Shown: positions 48,126 to 59,842 of the stretch, piece after piece
Position numbering within the stretch: the stretch's first letter is position 1
Layout of the letters: the number at the start of each line of letters is the position of its first letter
Assembly (NCBI RefSeq): GCF_945859705.1
Contig: NC_079137.1
Location: 77,150,277-77,214,276 of the forward strand
Origin: Episyrphus balteatus
Lineage: Eukaryota; Arthropoda; Insecta; Diptera; Syrphidae
DNA length: 64,000 nt
Reading direction: 5' to 3'
Program-made: the position numbers and the translations under genes
The notes under the pieces: model-generated
What the model was told of the DNA's origin: nothing
Databases searched by the model: none
The model's input: only the letters and a program-made list of their open reading frames with translations

Positions 48126-51100
48126 TCTGTAGTCGGGTATAGATGGAATGTACATCTATGCATTGCGTTAGTTTCTGAAGAAGTTATTTGGGTTGAGTGG
48201 TTTTTGTTTTACAAACTAATACTATTTTAAACATTGTCTTATAGTTCACATTCACATTGAACAAAATTTTTAAAAAATCCTTTGACGTCTGAATAGTATA
48301 AAAATCGTTTTGACATTATTTTTAAACGATGCTTTCTCATTTTAAACTTTCTTTGGCGTCTGAAATGCTTAAGAAGTTCCTATACTATAGATACTCATCA
48401 AGATGAAATTTTGCCAACCATAGTTAACATCCAATTTTGTAGGAATTTTAGAGTCCTTAAGTCTATTTCGTAAAGTTCGTTTTATAATAGGTAATAATAC
48501 AAATCTGTTGCTTAGAAAGTTCGAATAAGTTTACTGTAAAACTACGTTAAATTGCTCAAAATTAGTTTTCAATCATCTTCTTTTCCCGATTAGATTCAAA
48601 TAATTTGCAAAGTTAGTGGAATTTGTTCCCCCGCCAGAAAATATTTTCAACAAAACGATTAAATAAATTCTTTTCGAATGAGTGGAAAAAGTTCAAAAGT
48701 CAAAACGTTCTCCAAACACACATTAAAGTAATTTCGATAAAATTACATAAATTTTTTTTTGTTACTCGTAACAACAGCGTGAACACACTCTCAACAGCCT
48801 TAAGTTTGATGGTTTCTCGTTCATCTTTGACCCTTCAACGCTAAATCACCATCGCGCACCAGCCATTAAGTCTGTCATCCAAGAAATGATATATCGGACC
48901 ACCTTCAAATTTTTTCAGATCCCAGGGATGTATAATTTGCTTCCTCCAAATAATTGCGTTCCATACTTGGTATTCTTTAAGTCTTCCTTTTGTTTGTTGT
49001 TGTTGTTTTTTTTTTGTTGAAGAAGAGGAAAATAAAATTGAACTGGTTATTGCGTGGCATGTAACCAACCATTAGCACCCTATCTCGCTGAGAGCACACA
49101 ACTTAAATCATTATCATCATCATATCATCATCTTTCTGAGCCTTAGCTGGGGCTAAGGCTTGAGATGGAGATGAAGATGGGCATGGGCATCAGACATCAC
49201 CGTCACCGTCATTTTCATCGTGATGATCTGCATCGCGTTTGCTGGTAGGTAATCGTCTCACGATCAAGCCATAATATCCACTCTCCCGTGTCCCATAATC
49301 ATCATTCTTGAAAAAAAGTGCTGCCAAATGATGTTTTTTCTCCTGGAATCTGTCCTTCGTGGTGCTGGATGAAATCCTACAAAAGAAGTGGGAGATTCCA
49401 TTATCTTCTGGCAACAATGAATCCCAATTCACATTTTTCGCATCCTCCACACCTCTCTCTCATTCGTCCATCTCCCGGTCCCCTCCGCCGTTGTCGATAT
49501 CAATTTGTTTTCATTTGGACGAAGACGATGTGGTGTGGATTTTTATAGACACTTTCATTGTTGCTGCTGGTCCTGAAACACAGGCATCCTCTCCCTCCTT
49601 GTCAATTGTGTACGGCTGCTGCTGGCTGGTACCCTCTCTCTCTCGAAAATAGTTTATTGCTGCTCCCACAACGACTTCGGAGAATGCCTGGAGATGCCTA
49701 AACGAGCCCATAGGTGGGTTAATTGTTTAATTGCTTGCGATTAAGCTATTTGTGTGCAAAGTTGTATTTTGCTATCTCATTTGAATGATGATGCTCTGCT
49801 CTTCAGGTTGTTGTTTGCATTTGTATATCCCTTTCGTCTCTCCCCTCTCTCTTAACCAACGAAGAGAGAAAAAATAAAACCACACTCATTCCATTCCAGA
49901 CAGATGAATAGATAGATTGTGGGATTGGGATTTGGCGGCAATGGCAGTGGCTCCTCGCCTCGTCTGGTATCTGCGAGAGATTCTTTTTATTTCTTCCCAT
50001 TTGGCACTCCTATGTATTCATGTATGTTGCCCTCTCTTACTTCCTCTCTTCCATATCCTCTTTTCCTAGAAACTCTTCCGGATGAGGTCTTTGGTGGAAG
50101 ATGATGATGATGATGATGATGGTATGCATCGCAAAAGCGAGTCGAGTCTGCTTAAGAGCTGAGGCATTATAATGAACAAGATTGGCGGCTAATTATTTCT
50201 CAGGTGGGGCAGCATCCAGCTTCAGCAGCCAGCATACATAACACACAGTGGCATTGTAGTGTTCGAGCAGTGTGACGTGTGAGAGATATTGTTTTCTGTG
50301 TGTGTTTGAGGCGAGTGCGGACAAAATCGAGATCCCATAGATTCCTGCCGTTTCTTGTGAATAAAGCCTTTAGCAGAGGATAGCTTCAAGGATACAGTCG
50401 TATCTATACTAACGATTGGAGTTTTATTCGAGTTTTGTATGTGCGGCATGATTTAGATTTCGTGATTAAATCTGAAATCACTGGCACAAGGTGAGAAGTG
50501 AAGATATTTAGCGAATTGATTGGGGATTGGAGAGATTCTAAAGGTGCGTTTTAAGGCATTTTTAGACTGGGAATTGAGGGGGTTGTTAAATATAGGCATT
50601 TCTTCATCAATTCTCCGTGTGCCCACGCATGGTGGAGTATTATGGAATAATAAATAAAAGAATAATTATACTGGATTTCGTACATAGTACTTGTACACAC
50701 ACGGAAAACAAATTGCTAATTAACTTGCCAGAGGAAAGTGGCTTACGACTTCAGGAATTAATTGACTTGCGAAGTTTGATGTTGTTGTTGTTGTTTTGGG
50801 AAGATTGTGTTTTTGTTTTGAAGAAAAGTTATGACGAAGAAGATAAGAAAAGTAGAATATTTTTGAGAAAGTTTAACTTTAGACACAAGATTGCCGGCGG
50901 AAAAAAATTATACAGGCTTTTCTTATTTAAACGGGGAGCTTTGAAGCTTTTTCTATGAAATACAATTGCTTGCGATTTTAAACCTGAAAATCTATCATCG
51001 ACCAAACCGAAAAAAAATAAATAAAAACATGCTGAAAAAGACTGGTTTCTTCGTGAAAATTGGAAGATATTCTACTGAAACCCTAGTAACGCAGAATAAA

Positions 51101-51329
51101 AAAGATCCTAATATAAAATTAGTTCAAGCAAGCTTATAGTGAGGACAAATCAACCTAATGGTTTCAAACATGGATCTGTTAAAGGAAGGTGAACCTTTTG
51201 AAAACACTCTAGCACCGCTTTTGCTTTATAAACACTCACCACAACAAGAAAGCTGTCTTAGCGTCAATGGTAAAGAAGGTTAATAGAGTCTTGGGAAATC
51301 TTAAAACTGTTGTATTTTATGGAACCGTT
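48126..51329. other. apparently unique island, no gene recognised
   Basis: Less AT-rich from 48840 to 50460, with CAT and GAT microsatellites (near 49119 and 50100-50120) and GTT at 50780. Overlapping frames of 60-113 codons on both strands show no domain. Confidence 0.4.
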
Positions 51330-52660
51330 CAGAGCGTAGGTCACCAGACTCTCTAAAAGTATATAAATCATAGTTGTTTGCATTCAGGTCTAGATTTTCT
51401 TGCGGCCTAAAAAACCACATACTGGAACAGGAGAGCGTTAGTCACTAGAACTTGATCGTTACGAGTTTGGAACTAAAACGAAAAAACTGTTGAAAGCGTA
51501 GGTCACTTGTTCAAGGTGGCTCAGAAATATCATTTAACTGTTTAAATTCAGATTCCGACTTCCTGATTGGTTAAAAATTAAACACACTTTTAGGAGCGTA
51601 GGTCACTAGGCAGTATTTCTTGGTAGCTTGAACTCAGCGGTACCAACTTCTACCCAAGAAATTTAGGGAGTGCAGGTCTTCAAAGTATTCTTCAATGTTC
51701 TCAATTTTCAGGTTGAACGATTTTCATGATCCGTTCCGAACAACTGGAAAGTTGGATGATAAGGTTTTCGAAAACGAGCCTTTTCGGAAAGTTCACGAGG
51801 GTGTGTCCGCCATTCACTGTAACCGACGCAACACATCTTTTTCCGACCATCTTGTATGAACGAAGGACGCAATATTGAATTTTGACTACCCAAAGCACCT
51901 AGAGATGAAAATTTGCCTTTCTCGAGCTTGAAAACTATTCAAAAGAGCTTGGGAAGCCTTGTAGTCTTGGGCACTTAATATTCAGGTATGATAAGCAGTA
52001 CCTGCCAAAGTTCTACCTTAACTGGCCAATGGGAACCATAAACCTTCGGGAAAAAATTTCAGAAGAGATCTCAAGATCCCGAAGTCTCTCTATGTGCCTG
52101 ACCTGACAAGATTGCATAATAAAAGCAAGAAGACAAGGCCATGACAAAATTAAGGCTTGAAGATCAGAAAAAGACTGAGAAGGCACCGTCTTTGAAACGT
52201 ACATGATTTTATCAAGGATACCTCTTAATAAGGGTAAAAGTTGGGTTCTCAAAAAACAGCCAGGCGTGTTGTGTTTCTGTGCACAATAGAGGTATACAAA
52301 GACTCTTTGACTTTGCGATCCAAAAACTCTCACCCAGGGACTGTAGGAAACTAGACCTTTGTTCTCTAATAGACCTTTGCTATCAATAAGTTTCTTCTAT
52401 TTTTTCAGGACTTGAATCTGCACAGTGAATTAAGATAGTCAAAGCAGCTTAGACTGTCTTAAAAGTAGTGGTAGAGTATAGAAGAGACTGAAAGACCCCT
52501 TTCGGCTATAATTTAACCAAACAACTTGTCCAAATACAATGTGAACAGGCGTTTAGAAGCCCAGTACTGAATTATTGACGTGAGGTTTCAAATTGCTTTC
52601 GGAAAATGCTGAAAGTGTAGGTCACTGGGTCCTCTTTCCCGTTTGCATTGAAAATGAATA
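51330..52660 (+). repeat. degenerate repeats carrying AGCGTAGGTCACTAG
   Basis: GAGCGTAGGTCACCAGA (51332), GAGCGTTAGTCACTAGA (51433), AAGCGTAGGTCACTTG (51494), GAGCGTAGGTCACTAGG (51594), GAGTGCAGGTCTTCA (51668) and AAGTGTAGGTCACTGGG (52612) are diverged copies of one word. Spacing is about 60-100 bp at the left. The flanking sequence is only weakly repeated. Confidence 0.6.
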
Positions 52661-54840
52661 TCAGCTTTTCAAAACGGATGATCTTCAACACTAATCCACA
52701 TTGCCTATAGGACTTCCAGTACGAAGAAAGAAACTGTTGATTAGAGCTCAAGCTGGTTAGTAGAGTGGGTGAAGTACCAGTTCATCTAGCGTTGCAGAAA
52801 TATATTTCAAAACAATAACAATTAATTTTATACTTGCTGAGAAATATTTACTGGCAAAAAAATCCCTAAACTTAAATGAGGTCAAAACCTTTTCTGCGAA
52901 AAAATTCTTCACTTCTTTTAAAAAATGCCTTTCAACCACGCCTTTATACATCTGAACTTTCTTCAATTAAATTCCACTTCATTTTATATTCAGATAATCA
53001 TTTAAATCCCATAACAAGCTCAAATAAATCAACCAGAAAAAAGTCTAATTAAATTAACTTCATCGCACGGGGACATCATTAAAAAAAAAAAAACAAAAAA
53101 ACAAAAAAAACAAGCGAACGCATAAAAATAACACTCATCAAAACCGAAAGCCAAACAGAAAAAAAACCTTAACGATTTAATCTTAAAATCATCACAATTC
53201 ATAAACGACAGTCTGCAGTCGTCTTTATAGGTACTATATTCATTTCTGGGTGACCATATCAGCACTTTGTCTCAAAAAAAAAAAAAAATCACTAAATAAC
53301 TTGATAAAAAAAAAAACAAAAAAAAAAACAGTAAACTTCGAAAACATCCCAACGATAAATCTTTTGGTGACATTAATCACGAACCTGCAAACAACAAATT
53401 CAACGAAGAAAAAAACAGATTTCTAAAGAAAGATGGGGAAAAGAAGTTCACAACGATGTGTACAATCAGAACAAAAAAAAAAAAAAAATACAGACAAATA
53501 TCTGGCTCACCTTTGCTAGCGAAATTAATTCAAATCCCTTTTGTGGTCAGTAAATCCTCGTGAAATAAATATCCCTGTCATAGATAGGTACTCTTCCAAT
53601 TAAGGAACACAATCGATATAAGCAATCTGCCTTCAAAAACAAAAAAAGTACAAAACAAAAATTAAGCAAATCTCATCGAAGTGGGTGCTTGAAAAAATGG
53701 CGCCCAACGCAGAAAAAAAAAAACACCACTTGTATAGTGGAACTAATGAAGTATAACCCATAGACTGACACCTGTCATTTGTTTTACTGAGCGATATATG
53801 CTTCAGCTTCTCATAAGCACCATCACATCAACTCTTCTCTGTGCTTGCCTGCTTATGTGGGAAAATTAATTAGTTGGCGAACGATAGAGGTCATTTTTAT
53901 ACCTATACCTCGTGTTTTTCTCCTTTAACCATTTAAACTTTGCCTCTTGGCCATGAAGCTTGAACAAAAAATAAAAACACTGTCAAGAAACATTCTTCCT
54001 CGATGAGAAGATTCAAGAGATGAGATGAGGGCGAAATTTGATCTGGTGTCGGTTTCGGTAGGTTTGTGCTTTGTTTGTTGCCACAACGCGGCACAGAAGA
54101 GTCTTTCTTTAATGGATCGTGATTCTGATATCGATCAACACGATTTGATGGGATTTTTGTTTTTTTGTTGTGTGTAAATTTTTTTTGCCTTTTGGGTATG
54201 AAACATGAAAACAACACAACACAAAAAAAAATTATAAACAAAATTTATTTTGTAGAAAAAAAAAATAAGACAAAAAACAAAAGAAAATAAACAACACTTG
54301 CGTGATTTGCTTGGCCATCAGCAGCTAAAGTTCAGGTATTTTATAAAGTTGCAAAAGGGAGATGAGAACATAATTTTTTTTTTTTTTTTTTGGATCAGTA
54401 TCATGCAAATATAATTTTTTTTTTTTTTATAATATTTTTATAGCTTATGGTGTTTATAGTGGTTTATGGTCAATTGAGTTTTATGACGTAATTTAATAAA
54501 ATTATAACTTTGGTTAGATGCGGTGTTGGTATTTATGGGAATATACACTTGAAAGATTTTGCAAATTCACTAATTGGATGGGAAAAATCCAACAAATTAG
54601 GTTTGAAAAGGATGATAATATAGGATTTGGACTATGGGACAGTAACAAAGAACAACATTGAGTTGAAGGTGTCATAATCGGACAAAGGCGAGGAGAGAAT
54701 CTCTGCTCTGGAACTGTTTTTGCGCCTCGATTGTGCAGAGATTTTTCTACCCATTTTTTTTTTTAAATACCTTTAACAAGAAGAAGAGCGTTCTTTAAAA
54801 ATCATTTTAAGCTTTTTATTTATTATTTTATTTTTGGTAA
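52661..54840. other. apparently unique sequence with one stray array motif
   Basis: Rich in A and T runs. At 53698 the word TGGCGCCCAACGC, the hallmark of the 58.8-63.3 kb array, occurs once, 5 kb outside that array. The 102-codon minus-strand frame at 53933-54241 has no known domain. Confidence 0.4.
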
Positions 54841-55182
54841 AAAGTGGATGTGAACTATGAGGTCTCAAATTTTAAAACTGAAAAGCATCTTCTGGAAATA
54901 ATGGCAAACTAATTTGTATTCTATTTAGATTTAGATATCAAAGATCAAATTTTGATTTTTTGTTTAAAGTGAATGTGAACTACGAAGTGACAAAGTTTAA
55001 AACTGGAAAGCATCTTTACGAAATAATGTTAAACTATTTTTTTTTATACTTTTCAGATGTCAAAAATCAGTTTTAAATTTTTTGTTACAAGAAGTGAATG
55101 TGAATTATGAGTTGACAAAAATCAAAACACAGGAGAACGTAGAGTATTTTTTTTTTTTGAAAAAGTGTCAAACTATTTTTTA

Positions 55183-55564
55183 TACACCCAGAGAAAAAAC
55201 GCATAGTAATTTTTAATCCGTTCTACATTGAATTAATGGTGAAAAATATATTCATTAATTTTCTAAAAAGTCGTCCTATGCTTAACTTACAGTTTGTCAC
55301 ATCAATTTTTATAAGTGAGATGGCACAGTGGTAAAGCACAAGCTTGTCAACCCAGGTATAGCAGGTTCGATCCCCAGCGGATGCCAGTTTTACTTTTTTT
55401 ATTTTTTTAATGTGTGAACAACTTTGATTTAATGTGACAACAACTTTGATTTAAAGTGTGCTACTTTGATTCAATCATTTTCCACTTTAGGCTAAAAATG
55501 TAGTGATTTTCCATTGATTCAAAGTGGTTTAGATTGATTTTACGTTGTTTTTTGGCTCAGTGTA
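55183..55564. mobile_element. 382-bp terminal-inverted-repeat element with a tRNA-like core
   Basis: The left end TACACCCAGAGAAAAAAC (55183) pairs with the right end GTTTTTTGGCTCAGTGTA (ending 55564). The element interrupts the 123-bp array: removing it restores the array period, and the unit at 55795-55820 (TTTTTATATTATTCAAAG) looks like the empty site for flanks TTTTTTATA and TATTCAAAG. The interior has a tRNA-like segment and repeats of ACTTTGATT. It encodes no protein and would need enzymes in trans. Confidence 0.8.
55321..55374 (+). promoter_or_regulatory. RNA polymerase III type 2 promoter (A and B boxes) in tRNA-like sequence
   Basis: TGGCACAGTGG at 55321-55331 fits the A box (TRGYNNARNNG). 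GGTTCGATCCC at 55364-55374 fits the B box (GGTTCGANNCC). Their 43-bp spacing is normal for tRNA genes and tRNA-derived SINEs. A tRNA fold is not preserved: the acceptor and T stems do not pair, so this is not a working tRNA gene. T runs downstream (from 55390) could terminate a Pol III transcript. Confidence 0.7.
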
Positions 55565-56190
55565 CCTACTATTCAAAGATCAATTTTTAATTTGATGTTT
55601 TAAGTGGATGTGAACTATAACGTGGTAAAACTTATATCTGGAAAACATCCATTGGAAATTATGTTTGGGTGCTTCTTAAACTTTTCAGACGTAAAAAAAA
55701 TAGTGTTTAATTTTTTGGTTCAAAGTGGATGTGAATTATAAGTTTGCAAAATTTTTTTTTACTAAGCTAAGGCAGATCTCGACAAAAACATCAAAATATT
55801 TTTATATTATTCAAAGATCAATTTTTAATTTGATGTTTTAAGTGGATGTGAACTATAACGTGGTAAAACTTAAATCTGGAAAACATCCATTGGAAATTAT
55901 GTTTGGGTGCTTCTTAAACGTTTCAGATGTAAAAAAATAGTTTTTAATTTTTTGGGTCAAAGTGGATGTGAATTATAAGTTTGCAAAATTTTTAATTTAA
56001 TGTTTTAAGTGCATGTGAACTATAACGTGTTAAAATTTAAATCTGGAAAGCATAAATTGGAAATTATGTTTGAGTGCTTCTTAAACATTTCGGCCGTAAA
56101 AAAAAATAATTTTTAATTTTTTTGTTCAAAGTGGATGTGAATTATAAGTTTGCCAAAATTTTGTTTTGCTAAGTTAAGACAGATGTTGAC

Positions 56191-58800
56191 AAAAATGAGA
56201 ATTTATTGCGGGCAAAGTCTTTCGTCAGAATCCTAATTCGGATTCTAGGTGTGAAAGGTAAGGCCTTGTCAAGTCTTTTGTCAACCATTAAACCAAATCA
56301 TCCACTTGCTTGAGGCAAGATTTCGAATGACCTGGAAATCAGAGCAATTTTTTCAGGAAAAGCCAGTTCTGTCAAAATTCTCTTGCTATAAAATGTTCAT
56401 CTTTGATATATGTTGGTCCCCAACAAATAAAAAAGTTAATGAGACAAAGTTTTGTTCATTTAGCTCCTACAAAATGTAGTCGAAACGTACAAAGCTTTAT
56501 CGACTTATCCCACAACATGCAAAAGACAAAAAAAAAATCATCCTGTTCGCTACGCTTCATATTGTTTTGACGGGAAGCTATAATTTTGACGAAATGACTT
56601 ACAAACAATTCCCAACAAGTTCCAACAAAAAAACAATCAGATTCAACAACAACCTTACACAAAACAAGATTGCACTGTCCATATCTTCGTTTTGTTCCAA
56701 GGAGCACCGAACATGCAAAACGAACTACATTCACTACCATTCTTCAGATTAAATTAAAGAAAGAAAAAAACTCAAAACCCTCGGACGTGACCACAAAAAG
56801 ACACCAACAAAAAAACCAACACAAACTTGGGCTCCTTGATGATCGTCCGTAGTCGTTTACCACTGCCGCCATGCTCTCCCAATCTCTGCACTGTCATGCC
56901 AAAAAGGTGAGACGAAACAAATGTGACTGAGCAATCGACCAGAACAAATTCGTGTCTCTCTGACGACGATGGAAATGAGGTTTTGACTAAAAGTGAAATC
57001 TTCTCGAAACATCGCATCATCTATCATGAAGACTACACCAGAATTTTTTGATTGATCCATCGCGTCTTTTTTTGAAAAAAGACTCATATGAGCCCCGAGC
57101 TGTTTGAAGAGTTTAGAAGTCTTGGAGGCTTGGCGTGTATTAATTTTGAATTATTACCTTTTGGATTTGTCGGTCACACATTTTTTTTCTTCTGTTGTTG
57201 TTGGAGACGAAGAAGAATGTGCCGCCGGAATCGTAACAGTTATTATGATGGAACTTCGATCAACCACAACCATCAAAAAGCAAACAGCAGCCAGCAGCAG
57301 CTTCAAGCTATGCCCATTTTAATAATTGCCCGCCATCGCATGGAATTCAAAAATCTATAATTGCACTTAAACGTCAATCTGTCATGCGTTCTGTCAGATC
57401 ATCATTTTCATCAGCCAGCATTTCGAGGAAGACGCTCCAGCTCCATGAATGCTGTGAACCATGGTCAATATAGCGTGGAAATTATTTAGAGAAGCCAGCC
57501 ATCATCAGAGACACCGGTTATGGGGAAGGTTTCTATGTCTTTTATTTTTCTCGTCTTTTGGTCAGAGAGCTCGTCTTTGTGTGTGCTCCGGTGATGATTT
57601 ATGACATTTGTCGGATAGTTTTTGTCTAATGCGTGTCTTGTTGCGGATGCGGACGTCGGTCACTGCTGCTGTCGCGCAAAAGACAAGCTCAAATACGGGA
57701 CACATATGGATTGTGTGTGCCTGCCTCCATAATATAATAATGTTGACCAAAACAACGAAGACTGACGACGACGATGATAGAAGAGAAGAATCCTCCGCCC
57801 GATTGATTGCCAACGATTAGTTGCTAATCCTGTTTTTGTTTTGATGGATATATTAGTGAGTATTTGCGCTGTGTTCAGACTCCAGAGTGCGCCTTCCTTT
57901 CAAGAATCTCAAGATGAAGACCGATGACTATGAGGATAGAATGACTCTATATGACTTCTATAACGATGACTATGCAACAAGCGGCGGAATGGAAGGAGCT
58001 ATATCGAGTTTTGGTGTTTGTGATGTTTCCAAAGCCGCAAACGCTAACTTATTTGATTCATTTTTCATTTGAAGTTTGCTGTGTATTTATTTATGAAGTG
58101 GATGAAGCTAGTTTTTCTATTACTTTTTTTCATCAAACTTAACGTTGATGGAATAAAAATATGGCGGCGGTGAAATAGTGGCTGGTGGCTATATCGGCGA
58201 GACTCATTGATGCAGGTTTTTAACTAATAATAATTTTTACTGCATTTTTTTTTTTTTTTTGTAAGGCAGAAAGCAAATATGGTTTATAGATGTTTTTTTT
58301 TAGTTTTGGCGTATAACTTGAAGGGGGGTTCGCACTGAAATAGGAGTTTTAAGTCTGTTTTCGTTTTGTTTTGTAAAGCGGTAAATTGCATATCATTTTG
58401 CAAAGTGATTTTTCCTTTTAAAGGAATTTTGTTTTTAAGCTGGTTTTTAGTTGGTTGTTTAAGACCAATTAAGGGTGGGGCTGTGGATACTTATTAAAAC
58501 GTTATTTATGAGAATGTAGACTTTCGTAATAAAGTTTTAACTTAAAATCTGGTCTAATAGTGGTTGATGGATTAGGATTTTTTTTTTCATTTACTCTTAA
58601 AAGTTAAAAAAAAAATAGGTACCTATAGGAATTTGTTTCTGAGTTGAAGATTGTAACCAAGCTTAATTTGGGTAAATTTTTCATTGCTAAATCGATGGCA
58701 CCGTCGATACTAGTATTCAAAAACCTAAAAACCACGAAGAAGTTCTAAATGTAAGCTTATAAGCCCGGCTAGACATATATGATCTAAATTTTATTATAAA
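56191..58800. other. apparently unique island, no gene recognised
   Basis: Less AT-rich from 56430 to 58200, with overlapping frames of 60-94 codons on both strands and no known domain. The 61-codon frame at 57887-58072 has an acidic, Tyr-rich stretch (DDYEDRMTLYDFYNDDY) but no recognised family. No repeat is seen before 58801. Confidence 0.4.
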
Positions 58801-59842
58801 TGGCGCCCAACGTGAGTTTAGTGTATTTCAAAGTATTTTCTCTCATTTGATATCGCTTTCTAGTTTTGCTATAGATTTATTAGAATTTACTGTTTTAAAG
58901 TGGAGAAGCAGACTTTTGGACCATTTTATAACGGTAATACAATGATAAGTAAGATTCATATATGGTACCTATAATAATAATAATAAAAAACTGTCTGTTA
59001 ATATTTTTTTTAAATTTAAATGGCGCCCAACGTGAGAAATGAATAATAATTCTTTTGCAAAGATTACAAAAAAAATGGCTTCCAAACTTTCTTTAATGGC
59101 GCCCAACGATATTAAAAGTTATCCATTTTTATTATTTTCCAATCTGATTGGAAATGTGTATCTAGAGCTAAGCTTGCATATTGTAAAGGAAATAATTTAT
59201 GTTTTTATAATGCTGAATAAGCTGAACTTTTTGTTAAATTTTAAATGGCGCCCAAGGTTGGTAAAATAATTCTAATTTTAATATTTTCCTAATCTAACTG
59301 GTGCCCAATGTAGAGCTTAAGCTAGATTTTCACTGAATAATGAAATATTGTGGACCTTTGTAGCAGTTTTAGATTTTTGATAGTGGCTATAATTCTAATG
59401 GCGCCCAACGTGAGGTTGCTTAGATTTCATTTTTTCAATTTTAAATTCATTTCGTAACTTAATTGCAGAAAATTCCTTATGACAAATTAGGCTAGCCTTT
59501 TATTTCAGTTGCAGGCTTTTTTATCAACTTAAGTGGCTGAATTTTGGAGAGATTACGGTTTTGCAAAGGTCAAATTTCGCCGAACGAAAGTCTCGTAGTA
59601 TAATTATGAGTTAAGTACGTCAGATTGAAAAAAAAGTCAAGTACACAGTTAAAAAATAGTATGCAACTTTTGTTAAAGATGGCGCCCAACGTGAGTCTCA
59701 ACTCGTATTTCATAAACTAAAAACTTTAGTTATTATTATCTCAACTGTCCCGCACCTTCTATCTAGTCAATTTCTAGATAAATTTTGCCTTAACAGTTTC
59801 GTGTTTACCACTAATCTTTACGAAAATGGCGCCCAACGTGAG
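58801..59842 (+). repeat. 150-bp array with tRNA-Lys primer-binding-site-like motif, left block
   Basis: TGGCGCCCAACGTGAG or variants start at 58801, 59021, 59097, 59246, 59399, 59680 and 59827, with intervals of 149, 153 and 147 bp where units are intact. One second-type motif (TGGTGCCCAATGTAG) lies at 59299, 53 bp after the 59246 motif as in the right block. Units are more diverged than those at 61.4-63.3 kb. Confidence 0.85.

Larger units (their letters stand above)
54841..56190 (+). repeat. 123-bp tandem array
   Basis: The word AAGTGGATGTGAACTATAA or close variants starts at 54841, 54966, 55091, 55601, 55722, 55839, 55959, 56006 and 56128. Intervals are 125, 125, 510, 121, 117, 120, 47 and 122 bp. 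The 510-bp interval contains a 382-bp insertion and becomes 128 bp without it. From 55601 units alternate between GTGAACTATAACGTG and GTGAATTATAAGTTTG types, which suggests a 240-bp higher-order unit. Confidence 0.9.

Noticed and set aside
55314..55395. Intact tRNA gene
   Set aside because: A and B boxes match, but acceptor, D and T stems do not pair and no credible anticodon arm forms. It is tRNA-derived, not a working tRNA.
57887..58072. 61-codon acidic frame (DDYEDRMTLYDFYNDDY)
   Set aside because: It is short, of no recognised family, overlaps another frame and lacks splice or promoter support.
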